Shown here: in pieces, positions 1 through 8,158 of the stretch
Numbering within the stretch: position 1 is the first letter of the stretch
How the letters are laid out: every line of letters starts with the position of its first letter
Notes under the pieces: generated by a model
The model's input: the letters and a program-made list of their open reading frames with translations, nothing else
The model's database searches: none
What the model was told of the DNA's origin: nothing
Program-made: the position numbers and the translations under genes
Assembly: GCA_030694425.1 (NCBI GenBank)
Contig: JAUXYI010000018.1
Span: 1 to 55,876 of the forward strand
DNA: 55,876 nucleotides
Direction: 5' to 3'
Source of the DNA: Thermodesulfovibrionia bacterium
GTDB lineage: Bacteria; Nitrospirota; Thermodesulfovibrionia; UBA6902; BMS3Bbin08

Positions 1-225
1 CAGAAGAAATTGGAAGTGCTTGCAAATATAGAAAGATTAAATTTTACTATACTGCCAGTTCCAAACAGCTTAATATGCCAGGCAGCAGAGTATAAAGCCC
101 AATACAGCATCTCTTATGCTGACTGTTTTGTCCTCACATCAGCCTTAGAGCATAAGGCTGCAATAGTAACCGGCGCCCCTGAATTTAAAAAAGTTGAACA
201 TTTGGTGAAGATAGTTTGGGTGTAG
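1..225 (+). CDS. PIN-domain (VapC-like) toxin, C-terminal part
   Basis: The reading frame is already open at the first base, so the N-terminus lies outside the window. The visible 75 codons contain YADCFVLTSALEHKAAIVTG, which matches the second half of PIN ribonucleases: the acidic residue of the Y-A-D segment, then the strand-turn with a T-G where these proteins usually read TgD. Known PIN toxins cleave RNA and are paired with a small DNA-binding antitoxin just upstream; that partner would be outside the window. The D normally following the T-G is replaced (T-G-A-P-E-F), but E is close by. The frame stops at TAG and runs straight into a nucleotidyltransferase-like remnant. Confidence 0.75.
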   Translation, partial: QKKLEVLANIERLNFTILPVPNSLICQAAEYKAQYSISYADCFVLTSALEHKAAIVTGAPEFKKVEHLVKIVWV

Positions 226-321
226 GAAAAATGCCGCCTTCAAGACCATGACTCTGATTTGTATAGATTTATTGCTGATGAGATAAAGAAAAAAGGTATA
301 GTGCTTTATAGTAAAAGATAA
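226..321 (+). pseudogene. C-terminal scrap of a nucleotidyltransferase-like gene
   Basis: Directly after the PIN stop codon, in the same frame, 31 codons read EKCRLQD... and end in SDLYRFIADEIKKKGIVLY plus a few residues before TAA. The ending K-K-G-I-V-L-Y resembles the C-terminus of small MNT/KNTase-type nucleotidyltransferases. There is no start codon or ribosome binding site, so this is a remnant if real. It may be what is left of a gene after a deletion that joined it to the PIN gene. Confidence 0.3.
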
Positions 322-457
322 ACCTTCAAGAACCTTGAAACTCATTTCCTCATTTGACCTGTTTGGTCATATTTTCTTATTATAACTTAATGAATTTTAA
401 AATTAACTACCACGCAGCAGAGCTGCGAGGTATCAAGACTAAACAGCTATTAGCATT

Positions 458-524
458 GTCATTCCGGCTTGTCCGGAATCTTTCTTCAGTTTCAAAGAAG
501 GATTCCCGACGGAGCGGGAATGAC
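458..524. repeat. Dispersed palindrome, family A (GTCATTCC...GGAATGAC)
   Basis: An imperfect inverted repeat running from GTCATTCCGG to GCGGGAATGAC with internal pairing of TTTCTTC and GAAGGAT. Relatives occur at 13051, 17193, 20065, 40315, 47173, 47501 and 54365. It sits just upstream of the PhnD-like lipoprotein gene; the apparent in-frame extension of that gene through this element has no ribosome binding site and is not believed. Confidence 0.75.
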
Positions 525-542
525 ATAAGAGAAACCTGTATC

Positions 543-1463
543 ATGCCTGCCTTAATATTTCTCTGCTTTTTCTTTTTAATATCCTGGGGATGTACGCAGG
601 AAGAAACACCCAAAAAAGTAAGTCTTTATAACAAAACGGCTGAAAATAGAGGGGGGGTAGAACACGATGAAAAGGATACCATCAGGTTTGGATTTGACCT
701 CAGACTTGGACCAAAAGAGGATGTAAGGATTTACGGTCCCCTTCTTGAATATCTTGAAAAGGCTACAGGTAAACACTTCAGTATAAAATTCACGGAAAAA
801 TACGAGGATACAGTTGAAAATCTTGGCAAAGGCATTACCCATTTTGCTGCTGTTGGTTCTCTTAGCTACGTAGTTGGAAAGGAAAAATACGGAGACAGGA
901 TTAAGTATCTTGTCAGCGGGGTTAATGACGAAGGAGAACCGAGGTACGAGGCTGTTATTTTTACGAGGCCAGGGAGCAATATACAGACAGTAAATGACCT
1001 AAAAGGAAAATCTTTTGCCTTCGGACCAAAGATGTCAACACAAGGACACCTCATACCGAGAAAAATGCTGGAAGACGCAGGAATTACTCTTAAAGACCTG
1101 AGTTATTATATCCATACAGATTCGCATATAAACACGGTAAGCTCTGTTTTAAATGGAGAGTGTGATGCAGGGGGCATACAGGATGTTCTCGCGAGAAGAC
1201 TGGAAATAGAAGGGAAGATAAAGGTTTTAAAGATATCTGATTCTTATCCAAGCAGTCTCATTGCTTATAACAGTACTGTGGACAGCAAAACAGTTGAGGC
1301 TGTCAGGTCAGCTCTTTTTGCTTTTGAACCAACAGGAAGACATAAGAATATGCTTGTTGACTGGGATAAAACCGAAATGCCCCTGGGTTTCATAAGCGTC
1401 AATGAATCTGAGTTTTACAAGGTGGCTGTCCTTGCAAGGAAATACGGACTTCTGACAAAATGA
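543..1463 (+). CDS. PhnD-like periplasmic substrate-binding lipoprotein
   Basis: A 306-residue protein of the phosphate/phosphite/phosphonate binding-protein family (PhnD/SsuA type). The chosen ATG gives a clean lipoprotein signal: a hydrophobic stretch ending in ISWGC with the lipid-carrying Cys at residue 17. Family-like segments follow: FGFDLRLGPKEDVRIYGPLL, then YEAVIFTRPGSNIQTVNDLKGKSFAFG, then a late GYSRN-like FIS...NESEFY. An upstream in-frame ATG exists but would run through a dispersed repeat. No ABC permease or ATPase lies nearby; instead a histidine kinase follows after a repeat-filled gap. In such arrangements the binding protein often works as the ligand-sensing partner of the kinase rather than in transport; that role is inference. 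Confidence 0.85.
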   Translation: MPALIFLCFFFLISWGCTQEETPKKVSLYNKTAENRGGVEHDEKDTIRFGFDLRLGPKEDVRIYGPLLEYLEKATGKHFSIKFTEKYEDTVENLGKGITHFAAVGSLSYVVGKEKYGDRIKYLVSGVNDEGEPRYEAVIFTRPGSNIQTVNDLKGKSFAFGPKMSTQGHLIPRKMLEDAGITLKDLSYYIHTDSHINTVSSVLNGECDAGGIQDVLARRLEIEGKIKVLKISDSYPSSLIAYNSTVDSKTVEAVRSALFAFEPTGRHKNMLVDWDKTEMPLGFISVNESEFYKVAVLARKYGLLTK

Positions 1464-1480
1464 AATGTACCTACTTAGCC

Positions 1481-1696
1481 GCAGATTCACACGGATGAAC
1501 ACAGATACATTTAAATATTTAGACAGGATATAGACGAAAGAAAATTTTTGGACACAGATGAACACAGATTACCATGATTAAATTAAAATATAAATTTATT
1601 ATTATCTGTGTATATCTGCGAAAATCTGTGGCTAAATAAACAGGAAAATATCAGCGCTAATCAGCGTAAATCATTCGACTGAGCTCACGTCGAAGT
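1481..1696. repeat. Dispersed repeat cluster, family D (ACACAGAT / CGCAGATT type)
   Basis: The gap between the lipoprotein and kinase genes is filled with direct and inverted copies of a degenerate word: GCAGATTCACACGGATGAAC, GGACACAGATGAACACAGAT, then inverted forms ATCTGTGTATATCTGCG and ATCTGTGGCTAAATAA. The same words recur at 47698-47790 and 52323-52418. No promoter could be separated from the repeats. Confidence 0.7.
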
Positions 1697-1715
1697 CTGT
1701 GGCTGGATAATTACA

Positions 1716-3119
1716 ATGAAACTAAGAACAAAGATAACGATTCTCACAACCGCAATAGTCATTATTGTCGGGTTTCTTACCACCATCTCAGTAAGAGGCG
1801 TTATTATTAATGCCTTCAGGGAAGAACTTGAAAAAAAGGCGAAGTCCGTTGCAGGCAATCTTTCCGAGAGAGTTGCAAACTTCATTCTTCTCGGCGACTA
1901 TTTTCAAACAACACAGGCATTAAACGAGGTCCTGAACAAAGAAAAGGATTTAGAATATGTCTTTGTGACAGACGGAGAAGGTAAAATCTTTGCCCATACT
2001 TTTAATGGCGGCGTACCTGTTGGCATCCTGTCCTGGAATCCACTTAAAAACAAAATTGTAAATGTTCAACTCCTTGACACCGAAAAAGGGTTTATAAGGG
2101 ATGCAGGAGTAAGTATTTTTCCGAATACAAAGTCAGAACTTCATTTGGGAATCAGAGAGGACAGTTTAAAGTCCACACTCATAACGATGAGAAATATAAC
2201 CGTTCCAATTATAATATCTATGATATTTTTAGGTGCAATTGCTTCATTTTTTATAAGCCGTTTAATTACCGAGCCCCTTAATAAATTTGTTGAATTCACA
2301 GATGTGCTTGGCAGAGGAGAATTTGGCAAGAGGTTGGAAATTCATTCCCGTGATGAAATAGGACAGCTCTCACATTCTTTTAACCGGCTTTCCATGGAGC
2401 TAAGGGCAGCCAAGGAGAATATGAAAGAGGCTTATACATATACACACCTGCTGCAGGCTGAAAAACTTTCATCTATCGGGCAGATTTCAGCAGGCCTTGC
2501 TCATGAGCTTAAAAACCCTGTCACTACACTAAAGATGCTTTTTCAGGCGTTTAAGGAACAGCCTGACATGACAAAAGAGGATGCAGAGGTAATACATAAT
2601 GAAATAGAAAAGATAGACAATATACTCACAAAGTTCCTTGGGTTTGTAAAACAGAAGGACGTTAATGCCTCAGATATTAATATAAACTCCCTTATTGAGC
2701 GTGTCTTATCACTTGCCACCTTTGACTTAAAGAACAAACGCATAGCGGTGCATAAAGATATGTTAGAAACCCTTCCTGCTATAAAGGGGAACGAGTCACT
2801 CTTTGAACATGTCTTTCTGAATCTCATACTTAATTCTATTGATGCAATGCCTTACGGAGGAGAGATTAGAATCTCGGGGAAAACAGATGATAATTTTGCA
2901 GAAGTAATGATATGGGATAAAGGCTGCGGCATACCGCTTAAGATAAAGTCAAAGGTCTTTGACCCGTTTTTTACAACAAAAGCAAACGGCACAGGACTCG
3001 GGCTCTCAATAGCATATAATATAGTGAAGGCGCATGGCGGCAAATTATTTTTTGACAGCAATGAGGGAGTAGGAACTGTATTTACTGTAAGATTACCGAA
3101 AGAGGTAAAGAATGGATAA
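1716..3119 (+). CDS. Membrane-bound sensor histidine kinase (NtrB/PAS-less type)
   Basis: 467 residues. TM1 about 8-30, an extracytoplasmic sensor domain about 31-160, TM2 about 162-184, HAMP about 182-235, then the dimerisation/phosphoacceptor domain with His263 in AGLAHELKNPV, and an HATPase_c domain with N box LNLILNSIDAMP, G1 box DKGCGIP, F box DPFFTTK and G2 box GTGLGLSIA. It autophosphorylates and should pass phosphate to the regulator encoded next; the two genes overlap by 8 bases. The sensor domain has no recognised ligand pocket. The preceding lipoprotein gene may supply ligand sensing. The start ATG has a poor ribosome binding site because the upstream DNA is repeat. Confidence 0.93.
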   Translation: MKLRTKITILTTAIVIIVGFLTTISVRGVIINAFREELEKKAKSVAGNLSERVANFILLGDYFQTTQALNEVLNKEKDLEYVFVTDGEGKIFAHTFNGGVPVGILSWNPLKNKIVNVQLLDTEKGFIRDAGVSIFPNTKSELHLGIREDSLKSTLITMRNITVPIIISMIFLGAIASFFISRLITEPLNKFVEFTDVLGRGEFGKRLEIHSRDEIGQLSHSFNRLSMELRAAKENMKEAYTYTHLLQAEKLSSIGQISAGLAHELKNPVTTLKMLFQAFKEQPDMTKEDAEVIHNEIEKIDNILTKFLGFVKQKDVNASDININSLIERVLSLATFDLKNKRIAVHKDMLETLPAIKGNESLFEHVFLNLILNSIDAMPYGGEIRISGKTDDNFAEVMIWDKGCGIPLKIKSKVFDPFFTTKANGTGLGLSIAYNIVKAHGGKLFFDSNEGVGTVFTVRLPKEVKNG

Positions 3120-4530
3120 GATTCTCGTAGTAGATGACGAACAAGGAATTTGTTATTCGTTTAAACGAGTCATTGGAAGACACGGCTATGATGTTATCAC
3201 AGCCTTCAGCGGAGAAGAGGCTGTTGAGAAGGTAAGTAAAGAACATCCCACACTTGTTATGATGGATGTGACAATGCCAAAGATTGACGGTCTTGAAACC
3301 TTAAAAAAATTAAAGACGCTCTATCCAAATCTTACAATAATAATGATGACAGCCTACACCACCTCTGAAAGAGCAATAACAGCAATGAAGTACGGAGCCT
3401 ATGACTATCTTACCAAGCCTGTTGACAATGCACAATTAATCTCCCTCGTGGAAAAAGCTATCACAGCAGGGAAAATGTCCATCCCCGTTACATTTGAAGG
3501 AACGGCAGAGGAAGAAGAAGGAGATAGGATTATTGGAAAAACCCCGGTCATGCTCGAGATATACAAAAAAATAGGGCAGATTGCAGAAAGCGATGTTACC
3601 GTGCTTTTACTGGGAGAAACCGGTACAGGCAAAGAACTGATAGCAAGGGCAATTTATCATCACAGCAAAAGGGTTAATAAACCGTTTCTTCCTGTTAATT
3701 GCGCAGCTATTCCAGACCCTCTTCTTGAAAGCGAACTCTTTGGACATGAAAAAGGCGCTTTTACAGGAGCGGATAACAGAAGGATTGGCAAATTTGAACA
3801 GTGTAACACAGGCACTATGTTTCTTGATGAAATAGGAGACATGCCCCTATCTCTTCAGTCAAAATTGTTGAGGGTGCTTCAGGACGGATGCTTTCAGCGG
3901 CTCGGGGGGAATGATTTGATTAAGACAGATGTAAGGATTATAGCTGCCACAAATAAGAACCTTGAATCATTGATAAATATGGGTAAGTTCAGAGATGACC
4001 TTTACTGGCGTTTAAACGTAGTAAGCATAAATGTGCCGCCCCTCAGGGAAAGGAGGGATGATATAGAAGACCTAATTCAATATTTCATACAGAAATTTAA
4101 TAGAGAACTCGCTAAAAATGTAAAAGGGGTTTCATTAGAAATACTCAAAGAGTTCAAGGGGTATCATTGGCCCGGAAATGTAAGAGAGCTTCAAAGTATT
4201 ATCCAGCGCGGGATGGTCCTATGCCGGTCCCGGCCTTTCGGGATTCTCTCTTCCAAAGATTGCGAATGGTTATCACAGATAAGGCTCTCCTCCGAGGGAA
4301 TAATGGATGTTGAAAAGGCACTTTCTGATGTTGTGAATAAATTCTTGCAAAGGGGAAGCTCAGAGATATATAAAGAAGCAATTGCTACCTTTGAACGTCT
4401 TATGGTTAAAAGAGCGCTTGAACTAACCAATAATAATCAGGCGATGGCAGCAAAACTTCTCGGCATATCAAGGAATACACTCAGGGAAAAACTTGAAAAA
4501 GTTCAAAACGATAATCTGTCCGAAAAATGA
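3112..4530 (+). CDS. Sigma-54-dependent response regulator (NtrC family)
   Basis: 472 residues in three parts. The receiver domain has the acidic pair D8-D9, phosphoacceptor D52 in MMDVTMP, T80 and K102. The AAA+ domain has Walker A GETGTGKE at 168-175, the sigma-54-contacting GAFTGA loop at 215-220 and a Walker B MFLDEIGD. The C-terminal Fis-type helix-turn-helix reads NNQAMAAKLLGISRNTLREK. It opens sigma-54 promoters after phosphorylation by the upstream kinase. A sigma-54 promoter and a 13-base palindrome lie directly downstream of this gene, before a binding-protein gene that is the obvious target. Confidence 0.95.
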   Translation: MDKILVVDDEQGICYSFKRVIGRHGYDVITAFSGEEAVEKVSKEHPTLVMMDVTMPKIDGLETLKKLKTLYPNLTIIMMTAYTTSERAITAMKYGAYDYLTKPVDNAQLISLVEKAITAGKMSIPVTFEGTAEEEEGDRIIGKTPVMLEIYKKIGQIAESDVTVLLLGETGTGKELIARAIYHHSKRVNKPFLPVNCAAIPDPLLESELFGHEKGAFTGADNRRIGKFEQCNTGTMFLDEIGDMPLSLQSKLLRVLQDGCFQRLGGNDLIKTDVRIIAATNKNLESLINMGKFRDDLYWRLNVVSINVPPLRERRDDIEDLIQYFIQKFNRELAKNVKGVSLEILKEFKGYHWPGNVRELQSIIQRGMVLCRSRPFGILSSKDCEWLSQIRLSSEGIMDVEKALSDVVNKFLQRGSSEIYKEAIATFERLMVKRALELTNNNQAMAAKLLGISRNTLREKLEKVQNDNLSEK

Positions 4531-4541
4531 ACATAATGTTC
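4529..4541. promoter_or_regulatory. Palindrome, candidate activator (enhancer) site
   Basis: GAACATAATGTTC is a perfect 6-1-6 inverted repeat beginning inside the last codons of the regulator gene. It lies about 66-78 bases upstream of the GG of the sigma-54 promoter, a normal distance for an NtrC-family enhancer. A second small inverted repeat, TCAATTATTGA, follows at once. Binding by the regulator encoded upstream is inference. Confidence 0.5.
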
Positions 4542-4604
4542 AATTATTGACCACATTTTTATCAGCATTAATATTGTAACTAACCATATTTAAAGAATAT
4601 TTAC

Positions 4605-4620
4605 TTGGCATAAATCTTGC
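4605..4620 (+). promoter_or_regulatory. Sigma-54 (-24/-12) promoter
   Basis: TTGGCATAAATCTTGC carries the invariant GG and GC dinucleotides separated by exactly ten bases, and matches the TTGGCA-N6-TTGC consensus closely. It points at the periplasmic binding-protein gene about 90 bases downstream and directly follows a gene for a sigma-54 activator. Confidence 0.85.
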
Positions 4621-4715
4621 GTTACATTTTTTTATTCAAAAAATATTGACATTGTTTTTTGAATGGCTTAATGTAAGCCTTAAAATTAAACTTTCTAAGA
4701 AAGGAGAGTATGGGT

Positions 4716-5582
4716 ATGAAAAGAAGCATGTTAGTAGTATTAGCAGTGATGGCGCTGCTTGTGTCTTTTATTCCGTATGCAGCAGCAGGAGAGAGCATCC
4801 TTGATAAAGTGACAAAGGCTGGTGTGGTAAAAATCGGGACGGGCAATAAGACATCGCCCATGAATTATATTGACGAAAAAGGTAACTGGATCGGTTTTGA
4901 TATTGACATGGGCAATGCGCTTGCTGAAAAACTTGGCGTAAAAATTGAATGGGTATTAGTTGATAATAAAACAAGGATTTCCTTCCTGGCTGATGGAAGA
5001 ATCGACCTGTCTATGGCAAATATAAGCCAGACCAGAAGCCGTGAGGAACAGATAGACTATGCTGAGCCGCCTTATTTCTGGACAGGTAAGATTTTTTATT
5101 CAAAAAAGGGCAAATTCAAATCCATAGCAGACCTTGCAGGAAAGAGGATAGGAGTTGACCAGGGTTCAAATGCGTTTATAGCGGCGCCGCAGGAAATTGC
5201 CAAATACTCAAAAACAGCGCCTGTAATGTCCTCATTTCAGAATAGCTCTGAGGGCTTTATAGCATTAAAGCAGGGTAAGATTGATGCATATTCTCAGGAT
5301 GCCCAGATAATGGCAGCTGTTTCAGGCAGCTTGGGAGAAAAATATGAGGCAGTTGGAGCAATTTATAGCCCGGGACTTTATGGTATCGGGGTTACACCGG
5401 ATGACAGCAAGTGGAGGGATAAAATAAGCTTTGTCCTTCAGGATATGCTTAAAGACGGAACATACGAGAAGATTTATCAGAAGTGGTTTGGTCCAAAAGG
5501 CATATTCCCGCTCCCGATAAATGCAAGACCTCGTTTGCCAAAAGATACTTTTGGCGATATGCTCTATATCTGGCCGGATTAA
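4716..5582 (+). CDS. Family 3 periplasmic solute-binding protein (amino-acid type)
   Basis: About 288 residues. A signal peptide (MKRSMLVVLAVMALLVSFIP, cut near AAAG) precedes an SBP_bac_3 domain: VVKIGTGNKTSPMNYIDEKG, FDIDMGNALAEKLGVKIEWV, RIDLSMANISQTRSREEQID and GKRIGVDQGSNAF. These bind polar amino acids or related small acids for ABC uptake or for sensing. The second ATG is preferred because AAGGAG lies 9 bases before it but only 3 before the first ATG at 4710. There are no permease or ATPase genes alongside, so it is either an orphan import component or a sensing protein. Expression should depend on sigma-54 and the adjacent regulator. Confidence 0.9.
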   Translation: MKRSMLVVLAVMALLVSFIPYAAAGESILDKVTKAGVVKIGTGNKTSPMNYIDEKGNWIGFDIDMGNALAEKLGVKIEWVLVDNKTRISFLADGRIDLSMANISQTRSREEQIDYAEPPYFWTGKIFYSKKGKFKSIADLAGKRIGVDQGSNAFIAAPQEIAKYSKTAPVMSSFQNSSEGFIALKQGKIDAYSQDAQIMAAVSGSLGEKYEAVGAIYSPGLYGIGVTPDDSKWRDKISFVLQDMLKDGTYEKIYQKWFGPKGIFPLPINARPRLPKDTFGDMLYIWPD

Positions 5583-5595
5583 TTTATTAGGGTTT

Positions 5596-6060
5596 TTATT
5601 TTTTACTTTGAATCTTTTTAATTATCTCGGTTGTAGATATCCCTTCAACAAAGGGGATGGTGTGGACTTCTTTTACAATATCGCTTCCAACAATATTTTT
5701 TGTGTCCCAGTCAGCCCCTTTGACAAGTATATCAGGCTTAATCTCCTTTATAAGTTCATAGGGCGTATCTTCATTAAAGAGCGTAATGTAGTCGACCATG
5801 GATAATGCCGAAAGAACCTCTGCCCTTTGCTGTTCCGGAATTATAGGTCTGCCTGGTTTTATCGTTGATACGGAGCTATCTGAATTAAGTCCTATGACAA
5901 GTATGTCCCCTAATTTCTTTGCCTCAGTGAGATAGCGGACATGCCCTGCATGGATAATATCAAAACAGCCGTTGGTGAAAACGATTTTTTTATTTTGATT
6001 TTTGAGTTGTGAAAGGATTTGCTTGAGTTTTTTTCTGTCAACGATCTTATCTTTGTGCAT
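5596..6060 (-). CDS. rfaE2: D-glycero-beta-D-manno-heptose 1-phosphate adenylyltransferase
   Basis: 154 residues, the length of the stand-alone nucleotidyltransferase half of HldE. The signature FTNGCFDIIHAGHVRYL at 28-44 contains the HxGH nucleotide-binding motif; LNSDSSVSTIKPGRPIIPE and VEGISTTEIIKKI complete the family pattern. It makes ADP-heptose from heptose 1-phosphate and ATP for the LPS inner core. The kinase partner (rfaE1) is not here, but a WaaF-GmhB fusion for two other steps is encoded at 15.5-17.1 kb. Its start overlaps the end of the small membrane-protein gene upstream by 14 bases. Confidence 0.93.
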   Translation of the reverse strand: MHKDKIVDRKKLKQILSQLKNQNKKIVFTNGCFDIIHAGHVRYLTEAKKLGDILVIGLNSDSSVSTIKPGRPIIPEQQRAEVLSALSMVDYITLFNEDTPYELIKEIKPDILVKGADWDTKNIVGSDIVKEVHTIPFVEGISTTEIIKKIQSKK

Positions 6061-6376
6061 TTGTTTTAATATTTTTCAAGAAACAGGTTGCTATATCACA
6101 GAAAAAACAGGAAGTTATTGTACGTTGCGTATGATCTATGCCCCAGTTATGTAGTTTCCCTCCAAGGAGTTGTCCGAAAAAGAACGCCCCTACAAGCACG
6201 GGGAAAGTTATAAATTGCCAACCCAGATGCCCGAGGATGCGGAAGGCTATCACAAACGGAATCGGCGCATGAACTGCGGCAAACCATTGCAGGGAAAACT
6301 TCCTTGTATTTGCCCTCCAGTAACCGAAAGGGATATTTATGAGAAAAATGATGATTGCAACAGTCCAGAGGCTCAT
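6047..6376 (-). CDS. Small membrane protein, function unknown
   Basis: 109 residues with three likely membrane segments: about 4-21, 33-52 and 57-75. Conserved-looking features are a basic loop after TM1 (YWRANTRKFSLQW), H35 and P38 in TM2, and a C-terminal C-F-F-C-D cluster. It is translationally overlapped with rfaE2, suggesting co-expression. I do not recognise the family. The codon use and hydrophobic pattern are those of a real gene rather than of an antisense frame. Confidence 0.6.
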   Translation of the reverse strand: MSLWTVAIIIFLINIPFGYWRANTRKFSLQWFAAVHAPIPFVIAFRILGHLGWQFITFPVLVGAFFFGQLLGGKLHNWGIDHTQRTITSCFFCDIATCFLKNIKTNAQR

Positions 6377-6415
6377 GCTGTTACTCTATCAAAGCCGTTT
6401 TTTGAAAAAGGTTTT

Positions 6416-6706
6416 TTAAACCCTTGCTTCTTCAGCATCAAATTTAACCGCAGGGACTGAAATTTTTGGTGATTTGGCAATTCGCTTTGAATTTTCTATT
6501 AATTTTAAAATTAAGCGTCCGACGTCAGCCTTAACAACCTTTTCTCTACAACGTGGACACACACCGGCAGGAATACCTTCTACAATAACAAGTTTCCCTC
6601 GTAACCAAAAATCCTGTTTGATAAGTTTTTCCTGCATCTGAGTGCCGCAAATTTCACATTCGCCATAATTATATTTTATTTTTTTTCTCATAGGTTTATT
6701 CCTCAT
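6416..6706 (-). CDS. YgiT-type zinc-finger (MqsA N-terminal-like) antitoxin
   Basis: 96 residues with two CxxC pairs, CEIC near 17-20 and CPRC near 51-54, in the YgiT/MqsA zinc-finger layout (GVCPRCREKVV). It lacks the C-terminal helix-turn-helix of full MqsA, as many short relatives do. Its ATG overlaps the stop of the DUF4258 gene, the usual toxin-first order of these pairs. A second copy of this pair, with the toxin truncated, occurs at 45837-46219. Confidence 0.8.
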   Translation of the reverse strand: MRNKPMRKKIKYNYGECEICGTQMQEKLIKQDFWLRGKLVIVEGIPAGVCPRCREKVVKADVGRLILKLIENSKRIAKSPKISVPAVKFDAEEARV

Positions 6707-6978
6707 AAGGCATAAGTTGTGATTAATAATAATTTCCCAGTGCTTTTAATTCTACAAATAATTGCTATTTCTCTTCCATTAGTTGCGGGACCAAGAACCT
6801 CATAACGTATTCCCCTTGGGTCGCGTGTAAATCTGCGATTTACTTTGCCGTTGTAAATTGCCATTTCAATATCCTCAAAAGTAAGATTGTCGTTAACCAT
6901 TTCTTCAAAAAAATGTGGAATTGTAAACTCATATTCCTGCTTTCTTATTTTTTCTCTGATAGTGTGAATAATAGCCAA
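6703..6978 (-). CDS. DUF4258 protein, probable toxin partner
   Basis: 91 residues, beginning with TTG and preceded by AGAGG. The sequence has the DUF4258 pattern: I-R-x-K-I, then F-T-I-P-H-F-F-E-E-M, I-x-x-A-I-Y-N-G, R-x-Y-x-V-x-G, I-I-C-R and a final LLITTYAL. DUF4258 belongs to the RelE/MqsR-like toxin fold group by family association; activity here is inference. It forms an ATGA overlap with the YgiT-type gene. The pair lies beside the four-gene membrane module but is separated from it by about 200 bases. Confidence 0.75.
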   Translation of the reverse strand: MAIIHTIREKIRKQEYEFTIPHFFEEMVNDNLTFEDIEMAIYNGKVNRRFTRDPRGIRYEVLGPATNGREIAIICRIKSTGKLLLITTYAL

Positions 6979-7185
6979 TAATATTAACCTCTGGTTTCAT
7001 TTATTTTTAAGTATAGCATAACATTATAAAGCTTTGCGTTGTACTGATTTTCTTATAGAAATTACCCTGCTAAAATTACATGGTCATGTAAAAATAGCAG
7101 GGATATTATGATATGTCAAGGATGAGGTTATCTGGCAATGCGGGTTTTAAAAGGACTGTTCCCTTTTTCTCTACCTATTCAGTGT

Positions 7186-8109
7186 TTAACGCCTACGCTC
7201 GTATTTATAAAAAAAATCTTCAACGCCCCAACGTAGACGACGTTCTAAAGGCGCTTGGGTAGCTGTGCTTTTTATATAAACATAATGCCGACATTCTGGA
7301 TTTCTCTTACGACTCCATTGATATATTGGGAAAGCTTTCTCTTTAAATTCTGTTAAAGATTGCAAGGGAGATTCTCTAATAAAATTATCTATGCCAGGTA
7401 ATTTAAGAGCATCCTCTTCTCTTTCAAGTGACCATGCTTTTTTTGTAATTAAACCCTCATCTGAGATAGCAATATCCAGAAAAAATTGAATTTCACCTGT
7501 TGTTTCATTTACCCAGCATGGAGGATAGTCACGACCACCATGTGCTTCAAGCTGTTTCTGAAAGAAAGCGAGCTGTCCTCTTATGTCTTTAAGTTCGTTA
7601 TCTTTTTCTGTGTTATACTTATCAAAATCTTTAATTTTTTCCAAGAGGTTTTGCTCATTATTGTTATCGCCCCCTTCTTTTTCAGTAATTTTTTTAAGCT
7701 GATTTTTTAAAGCCAATGCAGTCATTATTTCTTCTTGTAATATATTGTCCTTGTCCGCTTTTTTTTGAATCATGTTTTTAATTTCAGTCAAAATAGATAA
7801 TTCGGCTTCAAGATTCTCTATTTTTTGTTTCAGATGCTCATTTTCTGCTTGGGTGTCTATTTTCCTTATTAATTCAGACAGTATTTCATCAGGTTTAGTG
7901 CTTCCGCTTTCTTTTAAGACACTGTGAATTTTTTGAAGCATTTGAGCTGTTGACTGTTCTTTCCTTGCTATTTCTTCACGTTGCTTTGTTATCTCAGGTA
8001 TTTGCCGATCTTTCAACCCGATAAATAAAATCAGTATGAAAATTATTATAAAGGCTATTTCTGTTATTGAAAGAGGGAAAACCTGCCCAGTTTGTTTTTT
8101 AGAAAACAT
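7186..8109 (-). CDS. Single-TM coiled-coil protein, MotB/ZorB-like N-terminus (fourth gene of membrane module)
   Basis: 307 residues. One N-terminal membrane helix about 12-32 (FPLSITEIAFIIIFILILF) carries an acidic residue, Glu17, at its start, as MotB, ExbD and ZorB carry an Asp. A long predicted coiled coil covers about 40-190. A distinct C-terminal domain, about 193-307, starts YPPCWVNETTGEIQFFLDI and ends with CRHYVYIKS and VEDFFYKYE. It does not look like OmpA or a peptidoglycan-binding domain, and I cannot name it. Last gene of a same-strand group of four; 49 bases separate it from the MotA/TolQ-like gene. A role as the pore-lining partner of that protein is inference. Confidence 0.8.
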   Translation of the reverse strand: MFSKKQTGQVFPLSITEIAFIIIFILILFIGLKDRQIPEITKQREEIARKEQSTAQMLQKIHSVLKESGSTKPDEILSELIRKIDTQAENEHLKQKIENLEAELSILTEIKNMIQKKADKDNILQEEIMTALALKNQLKKITEKEGGDNNNEQNLLEKIKDFDKYNTEKDNELKDIRGQLAFFQKQLEAHGGRDYPPCWVNETTGEIQFFLDIAISDEGLITKKAWSLEREEDALKLPGIDNFIRESPLQSLTEFKEKAFPIYQWSRKRNPECRHYVYIKSTATQAPLERRLRWGVEDFFYKYERRR

Positions 8110-8158
8110 TTTTAAGTAGTAGGATAAATATTTGCTGAATTTTAGGTCAAAATAAGAG

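Noticed and set aside
354-542. Longer N-terminus for the PhnD-like lipoprotein
   Set aside because: It would translate a family A palindrome and bury the lipoprotein signal; no ribosome binding site.
5521-5805. 94-codon plus-strand frame across the binding-protein end and rfaE2
   Set aside because: Mostly antisense to rfaE2; no start signal.
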